Part shown: in pieces, positions 27,952 to 38,403 of the stretch
Numbering within the stretch: position 1 is the stretch's first letter
Layout of the letters: each line of letters opens with the position of its first letter
Assembly: GCF_963924675.1 (NCBI RefSeq)
Contig: NW_027077413.1
Coordinates: 868,001-932,000, forward strand
Origin: Phocoena phocoena
Taxonomy: Eukaryota; Chordata; Mammalia; Artiodactyla; Phocoenidae
DNA length: 64,000 bases
Direction of reading: 5' to 3'
The notes under the pieces: generated by a model
Told to the model about the DNA's origin: nothing
The model's input: only the letters and a program-made list of their open reading frames with translations
The model's database searches: none
Position numbers and translations under genes: made by a program

Positions 27952-29674
27952 TTTGTGTTTTGTTTTCGAAATTTATTTTGATAATGGGATTTATCGGATT
28001 TTCACTGCTGCGTATCGGCCGCTGTACACACGCTTGATTCTCATACGGAGACATATATATCCATGGGTTTTAAGATTCTTCCTAGTCAGGTATTTTCCTA
28101 GGCGTTGAATATGTGGTGTTGAGTCCATTTCGTTGAGCAAGGAGTAGGTCTTGTCTATTACATATTTGGCTTATGGAATGTTATCTGTGCTAATTTCAGT
28201 CTCTGGTTTTATGCAGCACCCCAAGGCACCTTTCCCCATAAGCAAGCACTAGTTGGTTTTCTAAATTTGAGACCCTGTTCTGTTTTGTAATTCAGTTCAT
28301 GTGTAGTCAAGTTTACATTCCGTGTATTAGTGATATCTTATGATGTTTCTATTTCTGTGTGACGTAGTTCACGTAGAATCACTGTACCTGCATCCACTCA
28401 TTATGCCGCTACGGGCCTGATGACACAGATTTCATTGCTGAGTTATATTGCATTGCACGTACGTGCCACAACTTCTTTATCCAATTTTTGCTTTCTGGGA
28501 TATTTACCTGATACTGTAGACGAGCTTCTTGTGAACACAGCCGTCCCAAATATTGGGGTGGCTGTCTGTTTTTGATTTTAATTTCCGTAAGCTATAGGAC
28601 CATAAGTGGAAGTGCCATAGGCTGTGTTGCTTTGTTTCTTACGTGTTTCAGGAAACACCATACACTTCTCCAGGGTGGCTGCTGGCAATTTACATCCTGC
28701 CAATCAGCATAACAAGGCTCCCTGTTCTCCATATCCTGTCCTACCTTTCTGGATTTTACACTTTTTTCAGATGGCCCTTTTGCCCGGGGGGGCAGTGAGA
28801 TTTCATTGTAGTGCAGATTTCCTTTACAGGCTTGCTTGGTTGGCCAAATATATTCAGGAAAAAACGCATACGCCCTTTTTGGCCAAGTGCATCATTGTCG
28901 ACGTTGTGCCTCTTTTCCTATGCTTTCAGGGCAATTCCAGTCTACCCCCTGCAATCGTTTTCCTGAAATTCAGCCCCGCTTTCAAGTCCCCTTCGCAGGC
29001 TTACTTCAATATATTTTTGGAGGATAGCTGTCATTTATAACTCTGCAGGTTTGTGAAGTACAGTGCCCCTGAGCTCCTTTCTTCAACTCGCTTTCTTGTG
29101 AGCTGGGCACAAAACCGCCGGATTGCTTCAGGCCCTAATCTGTTTCCAGCAGGGCACACTGAGCCTTTGTTTAATTCCTCCTCCTGGTGGGCAATGAGCG
29201 TTACATTTGCCCGTGCAGACACCTACAGCTAGTCTCTCATTGGTTCTCCCTATTCCTGTTCATCTTGCACAGAAATGGCAAGCTGTGCCAAACAGGAGGT
29301 TAAAGGCACTGACTCTCCAAGCGGGGAGAGTGTTAGTAAAGCATCTGGAATGGTGAACCCGAGGACCAGGATACGAAAACTGAGATGCATTTTAAATCGT
29401 TTCCCAATCACACGGTGGACGATACTCTGGGTTTCCCATGCATGTTTTAGCTGGAGGAAGAATGCCTTGAACCTGGAGAGTTGGGACCCATGGAATGGGT
29501 ACCATGCAGTATGACTTCAAAGGGTCTGCATTTGCTCACCGAAACTCACCAATGCTATCAGCCTGAAGTGTCCAGCCTTATGTCTCAACCAGCTCTGGGT
29601 GTAGATGTGGTCAATCCCGGTTGCATCACATGCCCTTAGTGAATTAGTTAAGAATTGCTCTCTATGTCACTGTC
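27952..29674 (+). repeat. Satellite monomer 17 (palindrome arm deleted)
   Basis: 1,723 bp. The first ~430 bp match monomers 13 and 15; from about 28,440 it becomes type 1. The palindrome is reduced to 47 bp (28,840-28,886) by a 25-bp loss from the left arm, leaving TTGGCCAAATATATTCAGG. Confidence 0.9.
28840..28886. repeat. Palindrome reduced by a 25-bp left-arm deletion (monomer 17)
   Basis: TTGGCCAA is joined directly to the centre, removing AAAGGGCG through CCTGA. The right arm is intact. The same deletion is in monomer 22 at 37,569-37,615. Confidence 0.9.
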
Positions 29675-29704
29675 TTTGTGTTTTGTTTTTGAAATTTATT
29701 TTGA

Positions 29705-30131
29705 TAATGGGATTTATCGGATTTTCACTGCTGCGTTTCGGCCGCTGTACACACGCTTGATTCTCTTACGGAGACATATATATCCATGGGTTTTAAGATT
29801 CTTCCTAGTCAGGTGTATTCCTAGGCGTTGAATATGTGGTGTTGGGTCCATTTCGTTGAGCAAGGAGTAGGTCTTGTCTATTACATATTTGGCTTATGGA
29901 AAGTTATCTGTGCTAATTTCAGTCTCTGGTTTTATGCAGCACCCCAAGGCACCTTTCCCCATAAGCAAGCACTAGTTGGTTTTCTAAATTTGAGACCCTG
30001 TTCTTTTTTGTATTTCAGTTCATGTGTAGTCAAGTTTACATTCCGTGTATTAGTGATATCTTATGATGTTTCTTTTTCTGTGTGACGTAGTTCACGTAGA
30101 ATCACCGTACCTGCATCCACTCACTATGCCG
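29705..30131 (-). mobile_element. Inverted LINE-1 3' UTR segment (shown in monomer 18; present in every monomer)
   Basis: Read on the + strand, TTTCGGCCGCTGTACACACGC, AGATTCTTCCTAGTCAGG, ACATATTTGGC and CTGTTCTGTTTTGTAATTCA run in the same order as the reverse complement of the artiodactyl-type L1 3' UTR. The alignment is from memory and I estimate 60-70% similarity. A cleaner copy of the same L1 region at 61,106-61,285 in this window supports the assignment. The 3' terminus of the L1 lies near the start of the monomer. Confidence 0.7.
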
Positions 30132-30562
30132 CTACGGGCCTGATGACACAGATTTCATTGCTGAGTGATATTGCATTGTACGTACGTGCCACAACTTCTT
30201 TATCCATTTTTTGCTTTCTGGGATATTTACCTGATACTGTAGACGAGCTTATTGTGAACACAGCCGTCCCAAATATTGGGGTGGCTGTCTGTTTTTGATT
30301 TTAATTTCCGTAAGCTATAGGACCATAAGTGGAAGTGCCATAGGCTGTGTTGCTTTGTTTCTTACGTGTTTCAGGAAACACCATACACTTCTCCAGGGTG
30401 GCTGCTGGCAATTTACATCCTGCCAATCAGCATAACAAGGCTCCCTGTTCTCCATATCCTGTCCTACCTTTGTGGATTTTACACTTTTTTCAGATGGCCC
30501 TTTTGCCCGGGGGGGCAGTGAGATTTCATTGTAGTGCAGATTTCCTTTACAGGCTTGCTTGG
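30132..30562 (-). pseudogene. Inverted LINE-1 ORF2 C-terminal segment (reference monomer 18)
   Basis: On the minus strand this segment encodes the end of an L1 ORF2 protein. In type 1 monomers such as this one the frame is interrupted by a stop made by the CTATAG at 30,315. In type 2 monomers it is open. Recognisable blocks are PPWRSVWCFLKH, and in type 2 copies WIKKLWHVRAMQYHSAMK, followed after a few residues by a stop earlier than the usual ORF2 end. The reverse transcriptase and endonuclease domains are absent, so no activity is possible. Confidence 0.8.
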
Positions 30563-30634
30563 TTGGCCAAAAAGGGCGTATGCGTTTTTTCCTGAATATA
30601 TTCAGGAAAAAACGCATACGCCCTTTTTGGCCAA
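30563..30634. mobile_element. 72-bp palindromic mariner-type MITE (reference monomer 18)
   Basis: Two perfect 36-base arms meet with no spacer. They begin TTGGCCAAAAAGGGCG and meet at the self-complementary core CCTGAATATATTCAGG. It interrupts L1 sequence that is continuous on either side. The terminal GGTTGGCCAAAAAG resembles the terminal repeats of mariner elements in artiodactyl genomes as I remember them, so a mariner-derived MITE is the best reading. The interior differs and no TA target duplication is now visible. The alternative is an L1-internal inverted repeat of other origin. Confidence 0.6.
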
Positions 30635-30780
30635 GTGCATCATTGTCGACGTTGTGCCTCTTTTCCTATGCTTTCAGGGCAATTCCAGTCTACCCCCTGC
30701 AATCGTTTTCCTGAAATTCTGCCCCGCTTTCAAGTCCCCTTCGCAGGCTTACTTCAATATATTTTTGGAGGATAGCTGTC
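30635..30780 (-). mobile_element. Inverted LINE-1 sequence beyond the MITE (reference monomer 18)
   Basis: CATTGTCGACGTTGTGCCTCTTTTCCTATG and TATTTTTGGAGGATAG follow the order of inverted L1 ORF2 sequence upstream of the block before the MITE. Similarity is lower here and the end of the L1 homology is uncertain. Confidence 0.45.
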
Positions 30781-31422
30781 ATTTATAACTCTGCAGGTTT
30801 GTGAAGTACAGTGCCCCTGAGCTCCTTTCTTCAACTCGCTTTCTTGTGAGCTGGGCACAAAACCGCAGGATTGCTTCAGGCCCTAATCTGTTTCCAGCAG
30901 GGCACACTGAGCCTTTGTTTAATTCCTCTTCCTGTTGGGCAATGAGCGTTACATTTGCCCGTGCAGACACCTACAGCTAGTCTCTCATTGGTTCTCCCTA
31001 TTCCTGTTCATCTTGCACAGAAATGGCAAGCTGTGCCAAACAGGAGGTTAAAGGCACTGACTCTCCAAGCGGGGAGAGTGTTAGTAAAGCATCTGGAATG
31101 GTGAACCCGAGGACCAAGATACGAAAACTGAGATGCATTTTAAATCGTTTCCCAATCACACGGTGGACGATACTCTGGGTTTCCCATGCATGTTTTAGCT
31201 GGAGGAAGTATGCCTTGAACCTGGAGAGTTGGGACCCATGGAATGGGTACCATGCAGTATGACTTCAAAGGGTCTGCAGTTGTTCACCGAAACTCACCAA
31301 TGCTAGCAGCCTGAAGTGTCCAGCCTTATGACTCAACCAGCTGTGTGTGTAGATGTGGTCAATCCCGGTTGCATCACATGCCCTGAGTGAATTATTTAAG
31401 AATTGCTCTCTATTTCACTGTC
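30781..31422. other. Unassigned ~640-bp segment of the monomer (reference monomer 18)
   Basis: I do not recognise a source for this part of the unit. It holds GGGCACAAAACCGCAGGATT, CTCCAAGCGGGGAGAGTG and GAGTTGGGACCCATGG in all copies. Short frames (79 aa plus, 63 aa minus) recur but show no family resemblance. It is present in the diverged edge monomer too (~60,490-60,945), so it joined the unit before amplification. It could be flanking DNA captured with the L1, an old LTR fragment, or L1 too diverged to see. Confidence 0.5.
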
Positions 31423-33183
31423 TTTGTGTTTTGTTTTCGAAATTTATTTTGATAATGGGATTTATCGGATTTTCACTGCTGCACTTCCGCCGCTGTACAC
31501 ACGCTTGATTCTCTTACGGAGACATATATATCCATGGGTTTTAAGATTCTTCCTAGTCAGGTATATTCCTAGGCGTTGAATATGTGGTGTTGAGTCCATT
31601 TCGTTGAGCAATGAGTAGGTCTTGTCTATTACATATTTGGCTTATGGAATGTTATCTGTGCTAATTTCAGTCTCTGGTTTTATGCAGCACCCCAACGCAC
31701 CTTTCCCCATAAGCAAGCACTAGTTGGTTTTCTAAATTTGAGACCCTGTTCTGTTTTGTAATTCAGTTCATGTGCAGTCAAGTTTACATTCCGTGTATTA
31801 GTGATATCTTATGATGTTTCTTTTTCTGTGTGACGTAGTTCACGTAGAATCACCGTACCTGCATCCACTCACTATGCCGCTACGGGCCTGATGACACAGA
31901 TTTCATTGCTGAGTGATATTGCATTGCCCGTACGTGCCACAACTTCTTTATCCATTTTTTGCTTTCTGGGATATTTACCTGATACTGTAGACGAGCTTCT
32001 TGTGAACACAGCCGTCCCAAATATTGGGGTGGCTGTCTGTTTTTGATTTTAATTTCCGTAAGCTATAGGACCATAAGTGGAAGTGCCATAGGCTGTGTTG
32101 CTTTGTTTCTTACATGTTTCAGGAAACACCATACACTTCTCCAGGGTGGCTGCTGGCAATTTACATCCTGGCAATCAGCATAACAAGGCTCCCTGTTCTC
32201 CATATCCTGTCCTACCTTTCTGGATTTTACACTTTTTTCAGATTGCCCTTTTGCCCGTGGGGGCAGTGAGATTTCATTGTAGTGCAGATTTCCTTTACAG
32301 GCTTGCTTGGTTGGCCAAAAAGGGCGTATGCGTTTTTTTCTGAATATATTCAGGAAATATATTCAGGAAAAAACGCATACGCCCTTTTTGGCCAAGTGCA
32401 TCATTGTCGACGTTGTGCCTCTTTTCCTATGCTTTCAGGGCAATTCCAGTCTACCCCCTGCAATCGTTTTCCTGAAATTCAGCCCCGCTTTCAAGTCCCC
32501 TTCGCAGGCTTACTTCAATATATTTTTGGAGGATAGCTGTCATTTATAACTCTGCAGGTTTGTGAAGTACAGTGCCCCTGAGCTCCTTTCTTCAACTCGC
32601 TTTCTTGTGAGCTGGGCACAAAACCGCAGGATTGCTTCAGGCCCTAATCTGTTTCCAGCAGGGCACACTGAGCCTTTGTTTAATTCCTCTTCCTGGTGGG
32701 CAATGAGCGTTACATTTGCCCGTGCAGACACCTACAGCTAGTCTCTCATTGGTTCTCCCTATTCTTGTTCATCTTGCACAGATTTGGCAAGCTGTGCCAA
32801 ACACGAGGTTAAAGGCACTGACTCTCCAAGCGGGGAGAGTGTTAGTAAAGCATCTGGAACGGTGAACACGAGGACCAGGATACGAAAACTGAGATGTATT
32901 TTAAATCGTTTCCCAATCACACGGTGGACAATACTCTGGATTTCCCATGCATGTTTTAGCTAGAGGAAGAATGCCTTGAACCTGGAGAGTTGGGACCCAT
33001 GGAATGGGTACCATGCAGTATGACTTCAAAGGGTCTGCATTTGCTCACCGAAACTCACCAATGCTATCAGCCTGAAGTGTCCAGCCTTATGTCTCAACCA
33101 GCTCTGGGTGTAGATGTGGTCAATCCCGGTTGCATCACATGCCCTTAGTGAATTAGTTAAGAATTGCTCTCTATTTCACTGTC
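31423..33183 (+). repeat. Satellite monomer 19 (palindrome expanded)
   Basis: 1,761 bp, the longest copy. The palindrome region 32,311-32,395 is 85 bp because the core TATATTCAGGAAA is duplicated (13 bp). One T-for-C change occurs in the left arm. Confidence 0.9.
32311..32395. repeat. Palindrome with 13-bp core duplication (monomer 19)
   Basis: The core reads TATATTCAGGAAA followed by TATATTCAGGAAAAAACGC, a short tandem duplication at the centre of the palindrome. Confidence 0.9.
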
Positions 33184-34931
33184 TTTGTGTTTTGTTTTCG
33201 AAAATTATTTTGATAATGGGATTTATCGGATTTTCACTGCTGCGTTTCGGCCGCTGTACACACGCTTGATTCTCTTACGGAGACATATATATCCATGGGT
33301 TTTAAGATTCTTCCTAGTCAGGTGTATTCCTAGGCGTTGAATATGTGGTGTTGGGTCCATTTCGTTGAGCAAGGAGTAGGTCTTGTCTATTACATATTTG
33401 GCTTATGGAAAGTTATCTGTGCTAATTTCAGTCTCTGGTTTTATGCAGCACCCCAAGGCACCTTTCCCCATAAGCAAGCACTAGTTGGTTTTCTAAATTT
33501 GAGACCCTGTTCTTTTTTGTAATTCAGTTCATGTGTAGTCAAGTTTACATTCCGTGTATTAGTGTTATCTTATGATGTTTCTTTTTCTGTGTGACGTAGT
33601 TCACGTAGAATCACCGTACCTGCATCCACTCACTATGCCGCTACGGGCCTGATGACACAGATTTCATTGCTGAGTGATATTGCATTGTACGTACGTGCCA
33701 CAACTTCTTTATCCATTTTTTGCTTTCTGGGATATTTACCTGATACTGTAGACGAGCTTCTTGTGAACACAGCCGTCTCAAATATTGGGGTGGCTGTCTG
33801 TTTTTGATTTTAATTTCCGTAAGCTATAGGACCATAAGTGGAAGTGCCATAGGCTGTGTTGCTTTGTTTCTTACGTGTTTCAAGAAACACCATACACTTC
33901 TCCAGGGTGGCTGCTCGCAATTTACATCCTGCCAATCAGCATAACAAGGCTCCCTGTTCTCCATATCCTGTCCTACCTTTCTGGATTTTACACTTTTTTC
34001 AGATTGCCCTTTTGCCCGTGGGGGCAGTGAGATTTCATTGTAGTGCAGATTTCCTTTACAGGCTTGCTTGGTTGGCCAAAAAGGGCGTATGCGTTTTTTC
34101 CTGAATATATTCAGGAAAAAACTCATACGCCCTTTTTGGCCAAGTGCATCATTGTCGACGTTCTGCCTCTTTTCCTATGCTTTCAGGGCAAATCCAGTCT
34201 ACCCCCTGCAATCGTTTTCCTGAAATTCAGCCCCGCTTTCAAGTCCCCTTCGCAGGCTTACTTCAATATATTTTTGGAGGATAGCTGTCATTTATAACTC
34301 TGCAGGTTTGTGAAGTACAGTGCCCCTGAGCTCCTTTCTTCAACTCGCTTTCTTGTGAGCTGGGCACAAAACCGCAGGATTGCTTCAGGCCCTTATCTGT
34401 TTCCAGCAGGGCACACTGAGCCTTTGTTTAATTCCTCTTCCTGGTGGGCAATAAGCGTTACATTTGCCCGTGCAGACACCTACAGCTAGTCTCTCATTGG
34501 TTCTCCCTATTCCTGCTCATCTAGCACAGAAATGGCAAGCTGTGCCAAACAGGAGGTTAAAGGCACTGACTCTCCAAGCGGGGAGAGAGTTAGTAAAGCA
34601 TCTGGAATCGTGAACCCGAGGACAAGGATACGAAAACTGAGATGCATTTTAAATCGTTTCCCAATCACACGGTGGACGATACTCTGGGTTTCCCATGCAT
34701 GTTTTAGCTGGAGGAAGAATGCCATGAACCTGGAGAGTTGGGAACCATGGAATGGGTACCATGCAGTATGACTTCAAAGGGTCTGCATTTGCTCACCGAA
34801 ACTCACCAGTGCTATCAGCCAGAAGTGTCCAGCCTTATGTCTCAACCAGCTCTGGGTGTAGATGTGGTCAATCCCGGTTGCATCACATGCCCTGAGTGAA
34901 TTATTTAAGAAGTGCTCTCTATTTCACTGTC
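33184..34931 (+). repeat. Satellite monomer 20
   Basis: 1,748 bp, type 1. Palindrome 34,072-34,143 with one right-arm mismatch (AACTCATACG). Confidence 0.9.
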
Positions 34932-36680
34932 TTTGTGTTTTGTTTTCGAAATTTATTTTGATAATGGGATTTATCGGATTTTCACTGCTGCGTTTCGGCC
35001 ACTGTACACACGCTTGATTCTCTTACGGAGACATATATATCCATGGGTTTTAAGATTCTTCCTAGTCAGGTATATTCCTAGGCGTTGAATATGTGGTGTT
35101 GAGTCCATTTCGTTGAGCAAGGAGTAGGTCTTGTCTATTACATATTTGGCTTATGGAAAGTTATCTGTGCTAATTTCAGTCTCTGGTTTTATGCAGCACC
35201 CCAAGGCACCTTTCCCCATAAGCAAGCACTAGTTGGTTTTCTAAATTTGAGACCCTGTTCTGTTTTGTAATTCAGTTCATGTGTAGTCAAGTTTACATTC
35301 CGTGTATTAGTGATATCTTATGATGTTTCTTTTTCTTTGTGACGTAGTTCATGTAGAATCACCGTACCTGCATCCACTCACTATGGCGCTACGGGCCTGA
35401 TGACAAAGATTTCATTGCTGAGTGATATTGCATTGTACGTACGTGCCACAACTTCTTTATCCATTTTTTGCATTCTGGGATATTTACCTGATACTGTAGA
35501 CGAGCTTCTTATGAACACAGCCGTCCCAAATATTGGGGTGGTTTGTCTGTTTTTGATTTTAATTTCCGTAAGCTATAGGACCATAAGTGGAAGTTCCATA
35601 GGCTGTGTTGCTTTGTTTCTTACGTGTTTCAGGAAACACCATACACTTCTCCAGGGTGGCTGCTGGCAATTTACATCCTGCCAATCAGCATAACAAGGCT
35701 CCCTGTTCTCCATATCCTGTCCTAACTTTCTGGATTTTATACTTTTTTCAGATGGCCCTTTTGCCCGGGGGGGCAGTGAGATTTCATTTTAGTGCAGATT
35801 TCCTTTACAGGCTTGCTTGGTTGGCCAAAAAGTGCGTATGCGTTTTTTCCTAAATATATTCAGGAAAAAACGCATACGAACTTTTTGGCCAAGTGCATCA
35901 TTGTCGACGTTGTGCCTCTTTTCCTATGCTTTCAGGGCAATTCCAGTCTACCCCCTGCAATCGTTTTCCTGAAATTCAGCCCCGCTTTCAAGTCCCCTTC
36001 GCAGGCTTACTTCAATATATTTTTGGAGGATAGCTGTCATTTATAACACTGCAGGTTTGTGAAGTACAGTGCCCCTGAGCTCCTTTCTTCAACTCGCTTT
36101 CTTGTGAGCTGGGCACAAAACCGCAGGATTGCTTCAGGCCCTAATCTGTTTCCAGCAGGGCACACTGAGCCTTTGTTTAATTCCTCTTCCTGGTGGGCAA
36201 TGAGCGTTACATTTGCCCGTGCAGACACCTACAGCTAGTCTCTCATTGGTTCTCCCTATTCCTGTTCATCTTGCACAGAAATGGCAAGCTGTGCCAAACA
36301 GGAGGTTAAAGGCACTGACTCTCCAAGCGGGGAGAGTGTTAGTAAAGCATCTGGAATGGTGAACCCGAGGACCAGGATACGAAAACTGAGATGCATTTTA
36401 AATCGTTTCCCAATCACACGGTGGACGATACTCTGGGTTTCCCATGCATGTTTTAGCTGGAGGAAGAATGCCTTGAACCTGGAGAGTTGGGACCCATGGA
36501 TTGGGTACCATGCAGTATGACTTCAAAGGGTCTGCATTTGCTCACCGAAACTCACCAATGCTATCAGCCTGAAGTGTCCAGCCTTATGTCTCAACCAGCT
36601 CTGGGTGTAGATGTGGTCAATCCCGGTTGCATCACATGCCCTGAGTGAATTATTTAAGAATTGCTCTCTATTTCACTGTC
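34932..36680 (+). repeat. Satellite monomer 21
   Basis: 1,749 bp, type 1. Palindrome 35,821-35,892 with several mismatches (AGTGCG on the left, CGAACT on the right, TAAATA core), the most eroded palindrome inside the homogenised array. Confidence 0.9.
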
Positions 36681-38403
36681 TTTGTATTTTGTTTTCGAAA
36701 TTTATTTTGATAATGGGATTTATCGGATTTTCACTGCTGCTTTTCCGCCGCTGTACACACGCTTGATTCTCTTACGGAGACATATATATCCATGGGTTTT
36801 AAGATTCTTCCTAGTCAGGTATATTCCTAGGCGTTGAATATGTGGTGTTGAGTCCATTTCGTTGAGCAAGGAGTAGGTCTTGTCTATTACATATTTGGCT
36901 TATGGAATGTTATCTGTGCTAATTTCAGTCTCTGGTTTTATGCAGCACCCCAAGGCACCTTTCCCCATAAGCAAGCACTAGTTGGTTTTCTAAATTTGTG
37001 ACCCTGTTCTGTTTTGTAATTCAGTTCATGTGTAGTCAAGTTTACATTCCGTGTATTAGTGATAACTTATGATGTTTCTTTTTCTGTGTGACGTAGTTCA
37101 CGTAGAATCACCGTACCTGCATCCACTCACTATGCCGCTACGTGCCTGATGATACAGATTTCATTGCTGAGTGATATTGCATTGCACGTACGTGCCACAA
37201 CTTCTTTATCCATTTTTTGCTTTCTGGGATATTTACCTGGTACTGTAGACGAGCTTCTTGGGAACACAGCCGTCCCAAATATTGGGGTGGCTGTCTGTTT
37301 TTGATTTTAATTTCCGTAAGCTATAGGACCATAAGTGGAAGTGCCATAGGCTGTGTTGCTTTGTTTCTTACGTGTTTCAGGAAACACCATACACTTCTCC
37401 AGGGTGGCTGCTGGCAATTTACATCCTGCCAATCAGCATAACAAGGCTCCCTGTTCTCCATATCCTGTCCTACCTTTCTGGATTTTACACTTTTTTCAGA
37501 TGGCCCTTTTGCCCGGGGGGGCAGTGAGATTTCATTGTAGTGCAGATATCCTTTACAGGCTTGCTTGGTTGGCCAAATATATTCAGGAAAAAACGCATAC
37601 GCCCTTTTTGGCCAAGTGCATCATTTTCGACGTTGTGCCTCTTTTCCTATGCTTTCAGGGCAATTCCAGTCTACCCCCTGCAATCGTTTTCCTGAAATTC
37701 AGCCCCGCTTTCAAGTCCCCTTCGCAGGCTTACTTCAATATATTTTTGGAGGATAGCTGTCATTTATAACTCTGCAGTTTTGTGAAGTACGGTGCCCCTG
37801 AGCTCCTTTCTTCAACTCGCTTTCTTGTGAGCTGGGCACAAAACCGCAGGATTGCTTCAGGCCCTAATCTGTTTCCAGCAGGGCACACTGAGCCTTTGTT
37901 TAATTCCTCCTCCTGGTGGGCAATGAGCGTTACATTTGCCCGTGCAGACACCTACAGCTAGTCTCTCATTGGTTCTCCCTATTCCTGTTCATCTTGCACA
38001 GAAATGGCAAGCTGTGCCAAACAGGAGGTTAAAGGCAGTGACTCTCCAAGCGGGGAGAGTGTTATTAAAGCATCTGGAATGGTGAACCCGAGGACCAGGA
38101 TACGAAAACTGAGATGCATTTTAAATCGTTTCCCAATCACACGGTGGACGATACTCTGGGTTTCCCATGCATGTTTTAGCTGGAGGAAGAATGCCTTGAA
38201 CCTGGAGAGTTGGGACCCATGGAATGGGTACCATGCAGTATGACTTCAAAGGGTCTGCATTTGCTCACCGAAACTCACCAATGCTATCAGCCTGAAGTGT
38301 CCAGCCTTATGTCTCAACCAGCTCTGGGTGTAGATGTGGTCAATCCCGGTTGCATCACATGCCCTTAGTGAATTAGTTAAGAATTGCTCTCTATTTCACT
38401 GTC
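36681..38403 (+). repeat. Satellite monomer 22 (palindrome arm deleted)
   Basis: 1,723 bp. Same 25-bp left-arm deletion as monomer 17; residual element 37,569-37,615. Five monomers downstream of monomer 17. Confidence 0.9.

Larger units (their letters stand above)
19223..28380 (+). repeat. Dimeric higher-order repeat, about 2.6 copies of 3,492 bp
   Basis: Copies start at 19,223, 22,715 and 26,207. Odd members (12, 14, 16) are near-identical, with the private TTTATAACTGCAGG. Even members (13, 15, 17) share GCGTATCGGCCGC and GGTATTTTCC but diverge from each other around the palindrome. The third copy stops inside monomer 17. Confidence 0.85.
29675..31422 (+). repeat. Satellite monomer 18 (reference for sub-features)
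   Basis: 1,748 bp, type 1. Palindrome 30,563-30,634, perfect. The 3' third carries GAAGTATGCC, TGCAGTTGTTCACC and TGCTAGCAGCC, shared only with monomers 23 and 33. Confidence 0.9.
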
